Below are positions 25,780 to 34,930 of a DNA stretch of 64,000 bases, in pieces. Origin of the DNA: Ruminiclostridium josui JCM 17888 (lineage in GTDB: Bacteria; Bacillota; Clostridia; Acetivibrionales; DSM-1351); the NCBI RefSeq assembly GCF_000526495.1, contig NZ_JAGE01000001.1, positions 1,362,001 through 1,426,000 on the forward strand, in the 5' to 3' direction. A model generated the notes under the pieces. It did no database searches, had not been told where the DNA came from, and saw only the letters and a program-made list of their open reading frames with translations. Each line of letters begins with the position of its first letter. The stretch's first letter is position 1. The position numbers and the translations under genes were made by a program.

Positions 25780-27396
25780 CTAACTTTGAGTTGCTTTTCT
25801 GCATTCTTCAGGCAAATCTTCTGACCAAGGAAGCAGCTTGTCTATAAAGGATGTATCCTTATCATTCATATGTTGGGGTATCTGTTGCAGTAAATACTTG
25901 AAGTAATGGTATGGTTTTAAGTTATTAGCCTTAGCTGTTTCTGCAATACTGTAAATTATTGCGCTTGCCTGGGCTCCTTGAACTGTGTCTATCAAATGCC
26001 AGTTGTTTTTTCCTATGCAGAAGCCCCTTATAGCTCCCTCTGTAGCATTATTATCCAGAGGTACGTAACCATTTTCAAGAAATGTTCTCAGATATTTTTC
26101 TTGATTTAGGCAATAGGTAAAGCCTTTGCCTGTTTCTGATTGTGATGGAACATCACTTCTATGCTCTTTTACCCATGCAAAGAAAGCTTCTACTTCAGGC
26201 CTTACAAGAAGCTTGCGTTTAGCGACTCTCTCTTGTGGAGATAACCCCAAAAGATCATTATCTATTTTATATATCAAAGCTATTTGTTTTAATGCTGCAT
26301 ATGCCAATGTATCTTTAGCGGCTTCTTTGTCCATTGTCTTGACAACAGCTGCAAACCTACGACGGGCATGACTCCAGCAACCTGCTATTGTGATATCCGC
26401 TTGTTCTTTCTCAAGCTTGTGGTAAACTTCATATCCATCGGTTACAATAGTCCCTTTATACCCCTTGAGAAATTCTCTTGGATGATCAGCCTTACGTGTT
26501 TTCTGATAATCATACAGGATAATGGGCGGAGCCTCGTACATTTTTCCTGTTCGATATACCCACATGTAGCTTTTAGAACCGGCAGATCGTCCATCTTTTG
26601 AAACAATCACCGGTGTCTCATCAGCCTGTGATACGCTGCACTGATAGAGTTCCTGATGCATTCTATCATACAATAGTGACAGGTACCTCTCGGCACATTG
26701 TATTGTCCAGTTTGCCATTACCTGTCTGGATATATGTATGTCATTTCTCTTAAACTCCTGTTCCAACCTGTATAGAGGAAGAGCATTTATATATTTTCCA
26801 TTTAGTATACCAGCTGCCAGAGTTGGCGTTACAATACTGTTGCGCAATAGATCAACAGGGCGGTTTGCCTTTACAATGGTTTGATTGTCCTTTCCTGCAT
26901 ATACTGCAACATGATGCTCTTCCACCTCAAATGTAGCAGGGTGAAATTGAAGGCGCTTGTACACTTCATCAGGCAGTCGTTTCCATGTGTCTCCGAAAAT
27001 AGATCTTAGCTCATCGTCATTAAGAGTATGTTCAATGATACTGACAGGCAAATCCTTTAAGTCCTCATTACGTTTTCCTTTTGCTTTTTTTCGCTTATAT
27101 GGCTTAGGACATACTTCATCAAATTCAGGTTCTTCAATAAGCTTTCCGGCAGCAGTTACTTCTGCTTCGTTAAAGCACAGTTCCATCTGCTCATCATATA
27201 CCATCTTTTCAGATGAACGTCCAAATCTTTTCTGCTTTCCAATTTTATTTGCTTCAATCAGAAGAGTGATGTTTTTATTCATTTCTTCTAATTGAGTGCT
27301 TTGTTTTTCAAGTATGGCCTGCTGCTTCAGAAAAAGCTGAACAATATCTTTTTTACTATATTTAGTTAATTCCAGTTCTGTAAATGTTTTATCCAT
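25780..27396 (-). CDS. tnpC: IS66 transposase TnpC
   Basis: 538 residues. An N-terminal leucine-zipper coiled coil (~15-50, VQLFLKQQAILEKQSTQLEE), a zinc-ribbon-like and HTH middle, then the DDE domain: SQADETPVIV (first D), IVTDGYEVYH (second D) and NNATEGAIRGFCIGKNNW (E), with a C-terminal helical tail (PYHYFKYLLQQIP). It catalyses IS66 movement. Length and motifs are complete, so it is probably active. It follows tnpB after a 116-bp gap. Confidence 0.96.
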   Translation of the reverse strand: MDKTFTELELTKYSKKDIVQLFLKQQAILEKQSTQLEEMNKNITLLIEANKIGKQKRFGRSSEKMVYDEQMELCFNEAEVTAAGKLIEEPEFDEVCPKPYKRKKAKGKRNEDLKDLPVSIIEHTLNDDELRSIFGDTWKRLPDEVYKRLQFHPATFEVEEHHVAVYAGKDNQTIVKANRPVDLLRNSIVTPTLAAGILNGKYINALPLYRLEQEFKRNDIHISRQVMANWTIQCAERYLSLLYDRMHQELYQCSVSQADETPVIVSKDGRSAGSKSYMWVYRTGKMYEAPPIILYDYQKTRKADHPREFLKGYKGTIVTDGYEVYHKLEKEQADITIAGCWSHARRRFAAVVKTMDKEAAKDTLAYAALKQIALIYKIDNDLLGLSPQERVAKRKLLVRPEVEAFFAWVKEHRSDVPSQSETGKGFTYCLNQEKYLRTFLENGYVPLDNNATEGAIRGFCIGKNNWHLIDTVQGAQASAIIYSIAETAKANNLKPYHYFKYLLQQIPQHMNDKDTSFIDKLLPWSEDLPEECRKATQS

Positions 27397-27512
27397 GAAT
27401 CTACAATATCATGAAAAAAGACACAATGGAATAGAAAAGTCTCAAGTTTTAAAAGTCGTGGATAATTACGGAAAATATGTGAGGTTTTGCACAATTTCAA
27501 AAGAGTTATCCA

Positions 27513-27869
27513 CTAGATAATACGGCTGGGAGACACTTTCTTAACAGCTTTTGCTTGCTCAATGGCAAGACCTTCTGTTAGCCATCGGAATTGTTTAGGT
27601 GTGATTTCTTTCATTTCTGCTTCACTGCGAGGCCATTGAAATCTTCCGCCTTCTAAACGCTTGTATAGTAATACAAAACCATCACCTTCCCAAAGAAGAC
27701 CTTTTATCCTTGTTGTTTTTCTTCCGCAGAAAAGAAACAGGATATTTTGAAAAGGATTTAAATGAAATTGATTTTGAACCATCCCAGCAAGGCCATCAAT
27801 TCCTTGGCGCAAATCGGTATAACCACATGCAATGTAAATCTGGTCAAAACCAGTAGCATTATTAAACAT
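27513..27869 (-). CDS. tnpB: IS66 accessory protein TnpB
   Basis: 118 residues with the diagnostic ACGYTDLRQGIDGLAGMVQ, LFLFCGRKTTRIKGLLWEGD and FVLLYKRLEGGRFQWP. TnpB is needed for IS66 transposition but has no known enzymatic activity. It overlaps the end of tnpA by 8 bp, indicating coupled translation. Confidence 0.96.
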   Translation of the reverse strand: MFNNATGFDQIYIACGYTDLRQGIDGLAGMVQNQFHLNPFQNILFLFCGRKTTRIKGLLWEGDGFVLLYKRLEGGRFQWPRSEAEMKEITPKQFRWLTEGLAIEQAKAVKKVSPSRII

Positions 27870-28227
27870 TTTGGAGTACCTTCAGTACTGTCTCTAGCAG
27901 CTTAGGGCTAGTATCATTATTAATTTGTAATTGGCAGCCTCCAACGTTAACAATCATCTCTGTGCTAAAAGATACTTCTTGCAAGGACTTATTACGGGAA
28001 CTCGTGAGTTGAACGGGTGCGAAAGTGATTGACGAATCCTTTGCTGAATTATCTACCGATGAACAGAGTTGCTTACGTATTTTACGCTGCCAATAAAAAA
28101 ATTGAGCCATATTCACATTGTTTTCCAAGCACCAATCCTTCACAGACATTCCGGTAGCACGGCATTCCTGAATAGTAGCAGCCCATTTTGAAAGAAGGTA
28201 CTGTTGTTGTACTTTTTTAGTCTCCAT
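27862..28227 (-). CDS. tnpA: IS66 TnpA (HTH-type accessory protein)
   Basis: 121 residues: an N-terminal segment (KWAATIQECRATGMSVKDWC, ENNVNMAQFFYWQRKIRKQ) that forms the HTH of IS66 OrfA, followed by a variable tail. First gene of the tnpABC operon; AGGAGG lies before the ATG. It binds the ends in related elements. Confidence 0.92.
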   Translation of the reverse strand: METKKVQQQYLLSKWAATIQECRATGMSVKDWCLENNVNMAQFFYWQRKIRKQLCSSVDNSAKDSSITFAPVQLTSSRNKSLQEVSFSTEMIVNVGGCQLQINNDTSPKLLETVLKVLQNV

Positions 28228-29090
28228 TGATAAAACCTCCTTGAAAAACTTTATTAAAGTTTTTCAAGCTAACTTTAAAAAGTTGTACAATTTTTTAAAG
28301 TAGCTTGTGAAAACATGGAAGAATTATCTCATATTAAAGAGAGTCTATCGAGGTACTCATGGTTTACCGCTTACGAATAAAATGCGGCAAAAACCGTGTA
28401 GCTAAGCTAATGAGAGAAAACAATATTGCAGCTAAAACCAAAAGGAAATTCAAGGCTACTACAAACTCCAAGCACAGCTATCCTGTAGCTCCAAATATAC
28501 TAAATCAGGACTTTACGGCAACAAAACCTAACCAGATATGGGTTGCTGACATCACTTACATACCTACAGACGAAGGCTGGCTCTACCTGGCTGCTATTGT
28601 TGATCTATTTCAGCGAAAGGTTGTCGGCTGGGCCATGGACAGCACTATGACAAAGCAACTTTGCATAGATGCCTTAAAGCAGGCCATAGGCCGCAGTAAA
28701 CCAGCTAGAGGCCTGATTCATCATTCTGATCGTGGTGTCCAGTATGCAAGTAATGAATACAAGAATGTACTCAAAAACAATGGCATTACACAAAGTATGA
28801 GCCGAAGAGGTAATTGCTATGATAATGCATGTATGGAATCATTTTTTGGTACACTTAAAACGGAGCTTATTTACTTAACAAGGTTCAAGACTAGGGCCGA
28901 GGCTCAGTTAGCTATCTTTGAATATATTGAAGCCTTCTATAATCGTATACGTCTGCATTCAAAGCTTGGCTATAGATCGCCTGTTGACTTTGAAAAGTTA
29001 AGTAAGACAGCTTAATTAAATTTTATGTGATACAAAGAAAATCGGAGAAATCCCGCCATTCTTTGTGTCTAATTTTTCGGGGTAAGGTCA

Positions 29091-32000
29091 GTTTATATTA
29101 AAACTTACATTCATCACTGTAATTATAGATTTTTATTAGCTTATTTACATTCCACTCTGTTTATATTAAAACTAGGTTCTAAGTCATATTCAATTTCACA
29201 TACTGCATTTACATTCCACTCTGTTTATATTAAAACACTAGGTTCTAAGTCATATTCAATTTCACATACTGCATTTACATTCCACTCTGTTTATATTAAA
29301 ACGGTGGACATATATTTTTTATGTCAGGATTCAATTTCATTTACATTCCACTCTGTTTATATTAAAACATGAGCAGATTTCAAGTTATTGTAGGGCTGTA
29401 TTATTATTTACATTCCACTCTGTTTATATTAAAACTCAATCAAATTTAGCAAAAAAAGTCGGTGTAACCCGATTTACATTCCACTCTGTTTATATTAAAA
29501 CACTATCCGTTCCCGGGTTAACCTCAACAAATATGTATTTACATTCCACTCTGTTTATATTAAAACCTACGGCACAGGTCAAAGGCAATTATCAATAAAA
29601 TAATTTACATTCCACTCTGTTTATATTAAAACGATTTAACTTTAGATAAATGTTTTGTTGTTAAAAAATTTACATTCCACTCTGTTTATATTAAAACCCT
29701 TTCTTACCGACCATTTTCCAACGTTCGTTTTCTTATTTACATTCCACTCTGTTTATATTAAAACTTAAGTACACTGTCCCTGATTGCTTCCTTTTGTTCT
29801 ATTTACATTCCACTCTGTTTATATTAAAACACACCCTCTTTCAATGTCTGCAATAGCCTTTAATATATTTACATTCCACTCTGTTTATATTAAAACGCTG
29901 TTGGAGTTTGGATTGAGTAGACCACCGCAAAGTATTTACATTCCACTCTGTTTATATTAAAACTTCCTCCTTAAATAATAATTATAATATTTGCTTAAAT
30001 ATTTACATTCCACTCTGTTTATATTAAAACAATACTGATGTACAAAGTTTCATGGGTACTTTAAATATTTACATTCCACTCTGTTTATATTAAAACGAAC
30101 CCCCTTGTCCCACTTGTTACCAAATATTATATGAATTTACATTCCACTCTGTTTATATTAAAACGTAAAATAACAATAGATTTTGATAAATTTGAGACGA
30201 TTTACATTCCACTCTGTTTATATTAAAACAGAATATCAATGTGAGGCACGCAGACGAATGAAAGCAATTTACATTCCACTCTGTTTATATTAAAACGAAG
30301 AATTGATACGTAAAAAGCCTTTTAGGTTATTTAATTTACATTCCACTCTGTTTATATTAAAACTAATTACACCAACCTTAATACTTGAAAATTCTTTCAT
30401 ATTTACATTCCACTCTGTTTATATTAAAACAGCAATGTTTGATATGTCTATTATCCCGTCATGGTCTATTTACATTCCACTCTGTTTATATTAAAACATC
30501 TTCTTTTTCATCCATAATTATCAAGTCCCTTCTGGATTTACATTCCACTCTGTTTATATTAAAACATTTGTCAATTGTACTGCTCATTGCATTTATTGTT
30601 TTAATTTACATTCCACTCTGTTTATATTAAAACGTAGAGGAAGGTGTAAAATTATGATTTATTTATATTGATTTACATTCCACTCTGTTTATATTAAAAC
30701 ATTTACAGCGAAAACAGCCTTTCAAATTTTAAATTTATTTACATTCCACTCTGTTTATATTAAAACTCTGCTAATTATTCATTTGAAGAATTTTGTTCAG
30801 AGTTATTTACATTCCACTCTGTTTATATTAAAACGATTCTGGTGATATTTGCGAATGTCAAGAAGATGATAATTTACATTCCACTCTGTTTATATTAAAA
30901 CTTAATATGTTCATACATTTATAGTTGTCAGGCATGGGGATTTACATTCCACTCTGTTTATATTAAAACTGGTGTTTATGTCGCAAGTGAGAATGATGCA
31001 TGTAGAAATTTACATTCCACTCTGTTTATATTAAAACTGATTACGGTCCAAATTATTATAATGCAAAATTGCATTTACATTCCACTCTGTTTATATTAAA
31101 ACGCAGGTAAACAATGCAGATGTTCAGACATTTATGGGTATTTACATTCCACTCTGTTTATATTAAAACCGCCGGTGACAGAGTAATCGCTATACCTGAC
31201 GTATATTTACATTCCACTCTGTTTATATTAAAACTTATGTACTTTAAGACGTACATAACTGCTTTTATTATTTACATTCCACTCTGTTTATATTAAAACC
31301 ATATCATCCGCATTTTCATTGTATAGTATTTAGTATTTACATTCCACTCTGTTTATATTAAAACCTATGCTATATGGCATAAAATGGGGTTTTGTAACAT
31401 TTACATTCCACTCTGTTTATATTAAAACTTTTTCTCGTGATGATTATGAAGAATTTGCAAGGAGAAAATTTACATTCCACTCTGTTTATATTAAAACGAT
31501 GAAATGAAGCGTTTTGCATATTATGCAAAGAAATAATTTACATTCCACTCTGTTTATATTAAAACTTAATATTTTGAGTTATGCAAGGTCTTTTGGTATA
31601 TTTACATTCCACTCTGTTTATATTAAAACCCAAAAGATTCTCATAAGCTAGTGTTGTCTTTGAAGTATTTACATTCCACTCTGTTTATATTAAAACAACT
31701 GTATTAACTCAGAACATTATGAGCATATGTCAAAAATTTACATTCCACTCTGTTTATATTAAAACTTCATAATTATTAAAATCAAAGCCACTCGTAAGAG
31801 ATTTACATTCCACTCTGTTTATATTAAAACGAAATACTCAAGACTGTAACTGTTGACGGTGTTGCTCTATTTACATTCCACTCTGTTTATATTAAAACCG
31901 TAAAAAATGGTACGGACGTAATTAATTTATAAGGATTTACATTCCACTCTGTTTATATTAAAACCCCACGAATCCCTATCTGACCTTTTAAAATCTCGAT

Positions 32001-32953
32001 TTACATTCCACTCTGTTTATATTAAAACAGGGACAAAAGTCTGATGATGTATCTCAAAAAGATATTTACATTCCACTCTGTTTATATTAAAACAAATTTT
32101 AGGAGTTGAGACTAAAGGTAAACAGGATAATTTACATTCCACTCTGTTTATATTAAAACTTGTGGATGGTGCAGCCTTGGGAGCAGGTGCAATCGGATTT
32201 ACATTCCACTCTGTTTATATTAAAACTGAAGCGCAAGAATTTGTTGATGAGATTTATAGTGTATTTACATTCCACTCTGTTTATATTAAAACTTAGGTCT
32301 TACAAGGAAGTTTCCTTTTTCTATACCAATTTACATTCCACTCTGTTTATATTAAAACGTCATACATCGTAAAGTAAATAATTACAAAATTGGAATTTAC
32401 ATTCCACTCTGTTTATATTAAAACTGAGATGGATTCGTGCAATAGATTAAGTGTAAGGGATTTACATTCCACTCTGTTTATATTAAAACTGTTTCGCGTA
32501 GGCTTGTTTGTTGCGGTAATACAAATTTACATTCCACTCTGTTTATATTAAAACGACTTGCAGGCGGGTCCCCTGCCTTTTGCAACTAATATTTACATTC
32601 CACTCTGTTTATATTAAAACTCTTGGAGATTCCTGCTCCGCCACTAAAGCAGTAACCGATTTACATTCCACTCTGTTTATATTAAAACCTAGAAAAGAAC
32701 TAGCAAAAGAGTTCTCAAAAGCTAGATTTACATTCCACTCTGTTTATATTAAAACAGATACAACTGTCATTTTTGCCTGACCACCGAAACTATTTACATT
32801 CCACTCTGTTTATATTAAAACATACCCTAAGATATCTGTACCCCTGTATTACTATACAATTTACATTCCACTCTGTTTATATTAAAACTCAAAATATTTA
32901 ATTAACTCATCTCTTTGTTCTTTATTTACATTCCACTCTGTTTATATTAAAAC
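29091..32953 (-). CRISPR. CRISPR array, leader-proximal part (58 repeats + 1 partial)
   Basis: Begins with the last 14 bases of a repeat (29091-29104), cut by the IS3 element, then 58 complete 30-bp repeats identical to the other part. Spacers are 34-39 nt. Leader-adjacent repeat is 32924-32953, so the newest spacers are near 32.9 kb. Two neighbouring spacers (29173-29206, 29237-29272) are the same sequence apart from one AC. One spacer (29765-29800) matches the endolysin gene in this window. The whole array has 104 complete repeats and about 103 complete spacers. Confidence 0.98.
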
Positions 32954-33138
32954 GCTGACGCCGAAAACATTCAATTTTCAAGGATCACATTTACTGTTTC
33001 TGTCGATGTTATAAATTAATTATTAAATATACGACAGATTTTCTTTTAGAAATTATTTACATCTTAATTTTACACGCATCAGAGGTTCTGTCAATCCCCA
33101 TGGAATTTTACAGTATCAGAGGTCGACAGAAAAAATAT
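32954..33138 (-). promoter_or_regulatory. CRISPR leader with array promoter
   Basis: AT-rich 185-bp segment between cas2 and the first repeat. On the minus strand TTGACA (33089-33094), 16 bp and TAAAAT (33067-33072) give a promoter for pre-crRNA. The CCTCTGAT..TGTAAAATT motif occurs twice in tandem, the copy nearer cas2 lying within an inverted repeat with 9-bp arms TTCTGTCGA/TTGACAGAA (33086-33094, 33123-33131). The motif is typical of clostridial I-B leaders; its role in integration is inferred. Confidence 0.75.
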
Positions 33139-33417
33139 TTAAAAGAAGTTTGATGTTTTGTCATCTTCCTTTCCCCAAAATTCTTTCTGCATCCATCTTT
33201 CCTCTCTACTTTTGAAAATAATTACAGAATCTCTTTCTTTTCTTATATGCTTTTTAAGTTCCAGCTTTAGCTGTTGTAACAAAGCTGGAGTGATATCTCC
33301 TTCAAACACAGATTTCTGCACATGTGTCAGGTATTTTTTGCATATTTTGAAAATATTCCGTGATGCTTTTGCTCCGTTTTCATCCACTTCTACGTCATAT
33401 ATCAGAACTATATACAT
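33139..33417 (-). CDS. cas2: CRISPR integration protein Cas2
   Basis: 92 residues from MYIVLIYDVEVDENGAKASR; GGTGGTG precedes this ATG, and the upstream in-frame start inside the cas1 end is less likely. Ferredoxin-like fold: the first strand with the conserved Asp (VLIYDV), RNIFKICKKYLTHVQKSVFEG, and SVIIFKSRE. Cas2 forms the central dimer of the Cas1-Cas2 integrase that inserts new spacers at the leader. Last gene of the operon, directly followed by the leader. Confidence 0.96.
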   Translation of the reverse strand: MYIVLIYDVEVDENGAKASRNIFKICKKYLTHVQKSVFEGDITPALLQQLKLELKKHIRKERDSVIIFKSREERWMQKEFWGKEDDKTSNFF

Positions 33418-33419
33418 AA

Positions 33420-34412
33420 TCACCACCAAATTTTAAACCCTTCATATTCCTTATCACCCATTAGATGTTTTATAAGCTTATAACATTCCAAACGAATTAA
33501 GTGTCTGTATGAGACATTTCTTCCTAACTCCTTATGTTTTATGGTTCTGTTCATACTTTCATCGTATTCCATCAATATTTTCTTTCTTCCAGTATCTTTA
33601 AGATAAAAGTAATTGGAATCCTTCTCAAAATCCTTTTCCGTTATCATATTTCTATTCAGTAAGGAAAATATCAGCCTGTCTCCTATTAATGGCTTAAAAA
33701 TTTCAGAAATATCAAGGCAGAGAGAAAATCTTCGCTCACCAGGACTGTGTAAATAGCTAACTGTAGGATTTAACTGGGTCACATATATTTCAGATAAACA
33801 ACTTGTATATATCAACGAATTTACAAATGAAATAAGCGTATTAACCATATTGTCAGGCGGTCTTTTAACCCTTTTTTCAAAATCAACTTCCTGCTTAATA
33901 ATACTTGTCCAACATTCATAATACACTTTTCGTATACTGCCTTCCACACCCATTAAAGACTTAATATCCCCGGCACTTTCTATTCCATTTCTTAAATTCT
34001 TAATTTCATTTATAGTGTTTTCTAAATCACGATTCCTTTCATTATAATATCTAATATTTCTTAAAATATTATAGCTGGCAGCCTCAATAAATGCTTTCGC
34101 AATTTTAAGACGTTTGCTGTCTTCTGAATAATGCATTACCTGTTCCACTAAGAGTTTCCCTGAAACACTTGTCTCCTTCGGGAAAAAGCTACCCGTATAA
34201 AAGCCATAGAAATTAAAAATATGTATAGGAATAGACAACTGCCCGGCATAATTCAAAGCTTTGGTATTCAAAGAGACTTCCCCAAAAAGATAGATATCCC
34301 TAGTCATATTTACTTTTATATCCTTGAAGTTGCCGTCAGGTGCAGTCATTCTTAGAACATTATCCTTCCGCTTTAATTCCCCGTCGGAAAATAAATAAAA
34401 ACTTTCTGACAT
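33420..34412 (-). CDS. cas1: CRISPR integrase Cas1 (type I-B)
   Basis: 330 residues from MSESFYLFSDGELKRKDN; GGAGGGG precedes this ATG, and the one 24 bp upstream lacks a site. N-terminal beta domain followed by the all-helical catalytic domain. The metal-binding residues are expected as E in the GVEGSIRKVYYE region (~154), H in YLHSPGERRFSLCLDISEIF (~220) and D/E following it. Motif SGKLLVEQVMHYSEDSKRL is typical of the Cas1b group. It starts 11 bp after cas4. Confidence 0.97.
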   Translation of the reverse strand: MSESFYLFSDGELKRKDNVLRMTAPDGNFKDIKVNMTRDIYLFGEVSLNTKALNYAGQLSIPIHIFNFYGFYTGSFFPKETSVSGKLLVEQVMHYSEDSKRLKIAKAFIEAASYNILRNIRYYNERNRDLENTINEIKNLRNGIESAGDIKSLMGVEGSIRKVYYECWTSIIKQEVDFEKRVKRPPDNMVNTLISFVNSLIYTSCLSEIYVTQLNPTVSYLHSPGERRFSLCLDISEIFKPLIGDRLIFSLLNRNMITEKDFEKDSNYFYLKDTGRKKILMEYDESMNRTIKHKELGRNVSYRHLIRLECYKLIKHLMGDKEYEGFKIWW

Positions 34413-34423
34413 CTTTCCCCTCC

Positions 34424-34912
34424 TTAAATGTAGCAAAATTCATAGTATGCACAAGCTCTGCATATCTTCGAATCAATAACTTCAGGGCTTTTTTCTTGAA
34501 TAACAATTTTCTCAATACTATGGAGGATTTCCTCTATTTCCTTCTCATCCTGTTTTGTGAGCAAAACTTCTTTTCTTTGCTTTATTTTTGGATAATCGAG
34601 GACGCCTTTTTCAATTTTTATTCCCCTTTGTCTAAGAAAGTATATATAATACTTTACCTGCCACATGGAAGCCTCTTCTATGCTTTTACTTTTTTTGACC
34701 TCATGCAGAACCTTCCAGTCCTTTATAAAGTCAACATTAACCGTTTCATCTATTAGAACCTGCTTGTCCTCCCTTCCATAGCTACTTTCATCAATGAGCT
34801 TTCCCAGAAGCACATTTTCATTTTCCTGCTCCAGAGTAATGTTATTGACAAAGTACCACAGCTTTCTTTGGCAAACAAAATAGTAATAAAACATAGTTCC
34901 TGTAATTCTCAA
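34424..34912 (-). CDS. cas4: CRISPR-associated exonuclease Cas4
   Basis: 162 residues. The likely start is TTG at 34912, 8 nt after GGAGG, giving (M)RITGTMFYYYFVCQRK; a GTG nine bases earlier is less well placed. The RecB-like nuclease and Fe-S features are visible: FVCQRKLWYFVNN with the first Cys, GVLDYPKIKQRKEVLLT, the QVKYYIYFL helix and a C-terminal cluster CRACAYYEFC. Cas4 trims prespacers and fixes PAM-dependent orientation. It lies between cas3 and cas1, as usual for I-B. Confidence 0.95.
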   Translation of the reverse strand: MRITGTMFYYYFVCQRKLWYFVNNITLEQENENVLLGKLIDESSYGREDKQVLIDETVNVDFIKDWKVLHEVKKSKSIEEASMWQVKYYIYFLRQRGIKIEKGVLDYPKIKQRKEVLLTKQDEKEIEEILHSIEKIVIQEKSPEVIDSKICRACAYYEFCYI

Positions 34913-34930
34913 ACATATCACCTCCCTATA

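Larger units (their letters stand above)
25720..28374 (-). mobile_element. IS66-family insertion sequence
   Basis: 2655 bp with perfect 24-bp inverted ends that begin GTAAGCGGTAAACC (25720-25743 and 28351-28374). An 8-bp duplication GAATAAAA flanks it (25712-25719 and 28375-28382), the duplication length expected of IS66. It holds tnpA, tnpB and tnpC on the minus strand, all open. Perfect ends and duplication suggest a recent insertion, later than that of the host IS3. Confidence 0.97.
25459..29015 (+). pseudogene. IS3-family transposase OrfB, split by IS66
   Basis: The -1 frame after the A7 slip site reads into YSIIHKYRFIFPVEKMCQIL up to 25719, where IS66 is inserted. Removing 25720-28382 rejoins GGIK to CGKNRVAKLMRENNI exactly in frame, then the retroviral-type integrase core: WVADITYIP (D), IHHSDRGVQYAS (D) and NACMESFFGTLKTE (E). 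All three DDE residues are present, so the gene was intact until the IS66 insertion and is now nonfunctional. Confidence 0.95.
25140..29090 (+). mobile_element. IS3-family element interrupted by IS66
   Basis: Ends are imperfect 36-bp inverted repeats starting TGA: at the left TGA..TT.CCCCGA and GACACACAGAATGGC, at the right TGACCTTACCCCGA and GACACAAAGAATGGC. Without the nested IS66 and its duplication the element is 1288 bp. It carries orfA and orfB with an A7 frameshift site. Flanking bases differ (GCAT left, GTTT right), so no target duplication remains. It divides the CRISPR array, cutting a spacer on the left and a repeat on the right. Confidence 0.93.

Noticed and set aside
23028-30939. 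Spacers at 23028 and 30902 share TTAATATGTTCA at one end
   Set aside because: Only 12 AT-rich bases match and the remainder is unrelated; expected among more than 100 spacers.
22600-32780. Open frames reading LHSTLFILK or FTFHSVYIKT over and over
   Set aside because: These are translations of the CRISPR repeat in its reading frames. The spacers vary and no ribosome sites are present.
32989-33018. ATTTAC 35 nt beyond the leader-proximal repeat, as if a further spacer and degenerate repeat existed
   Set aside because: Only 15 of 30 positions match the repeat, mostly A/T. The segment fits the leader, and the repeat next to it is perfect.
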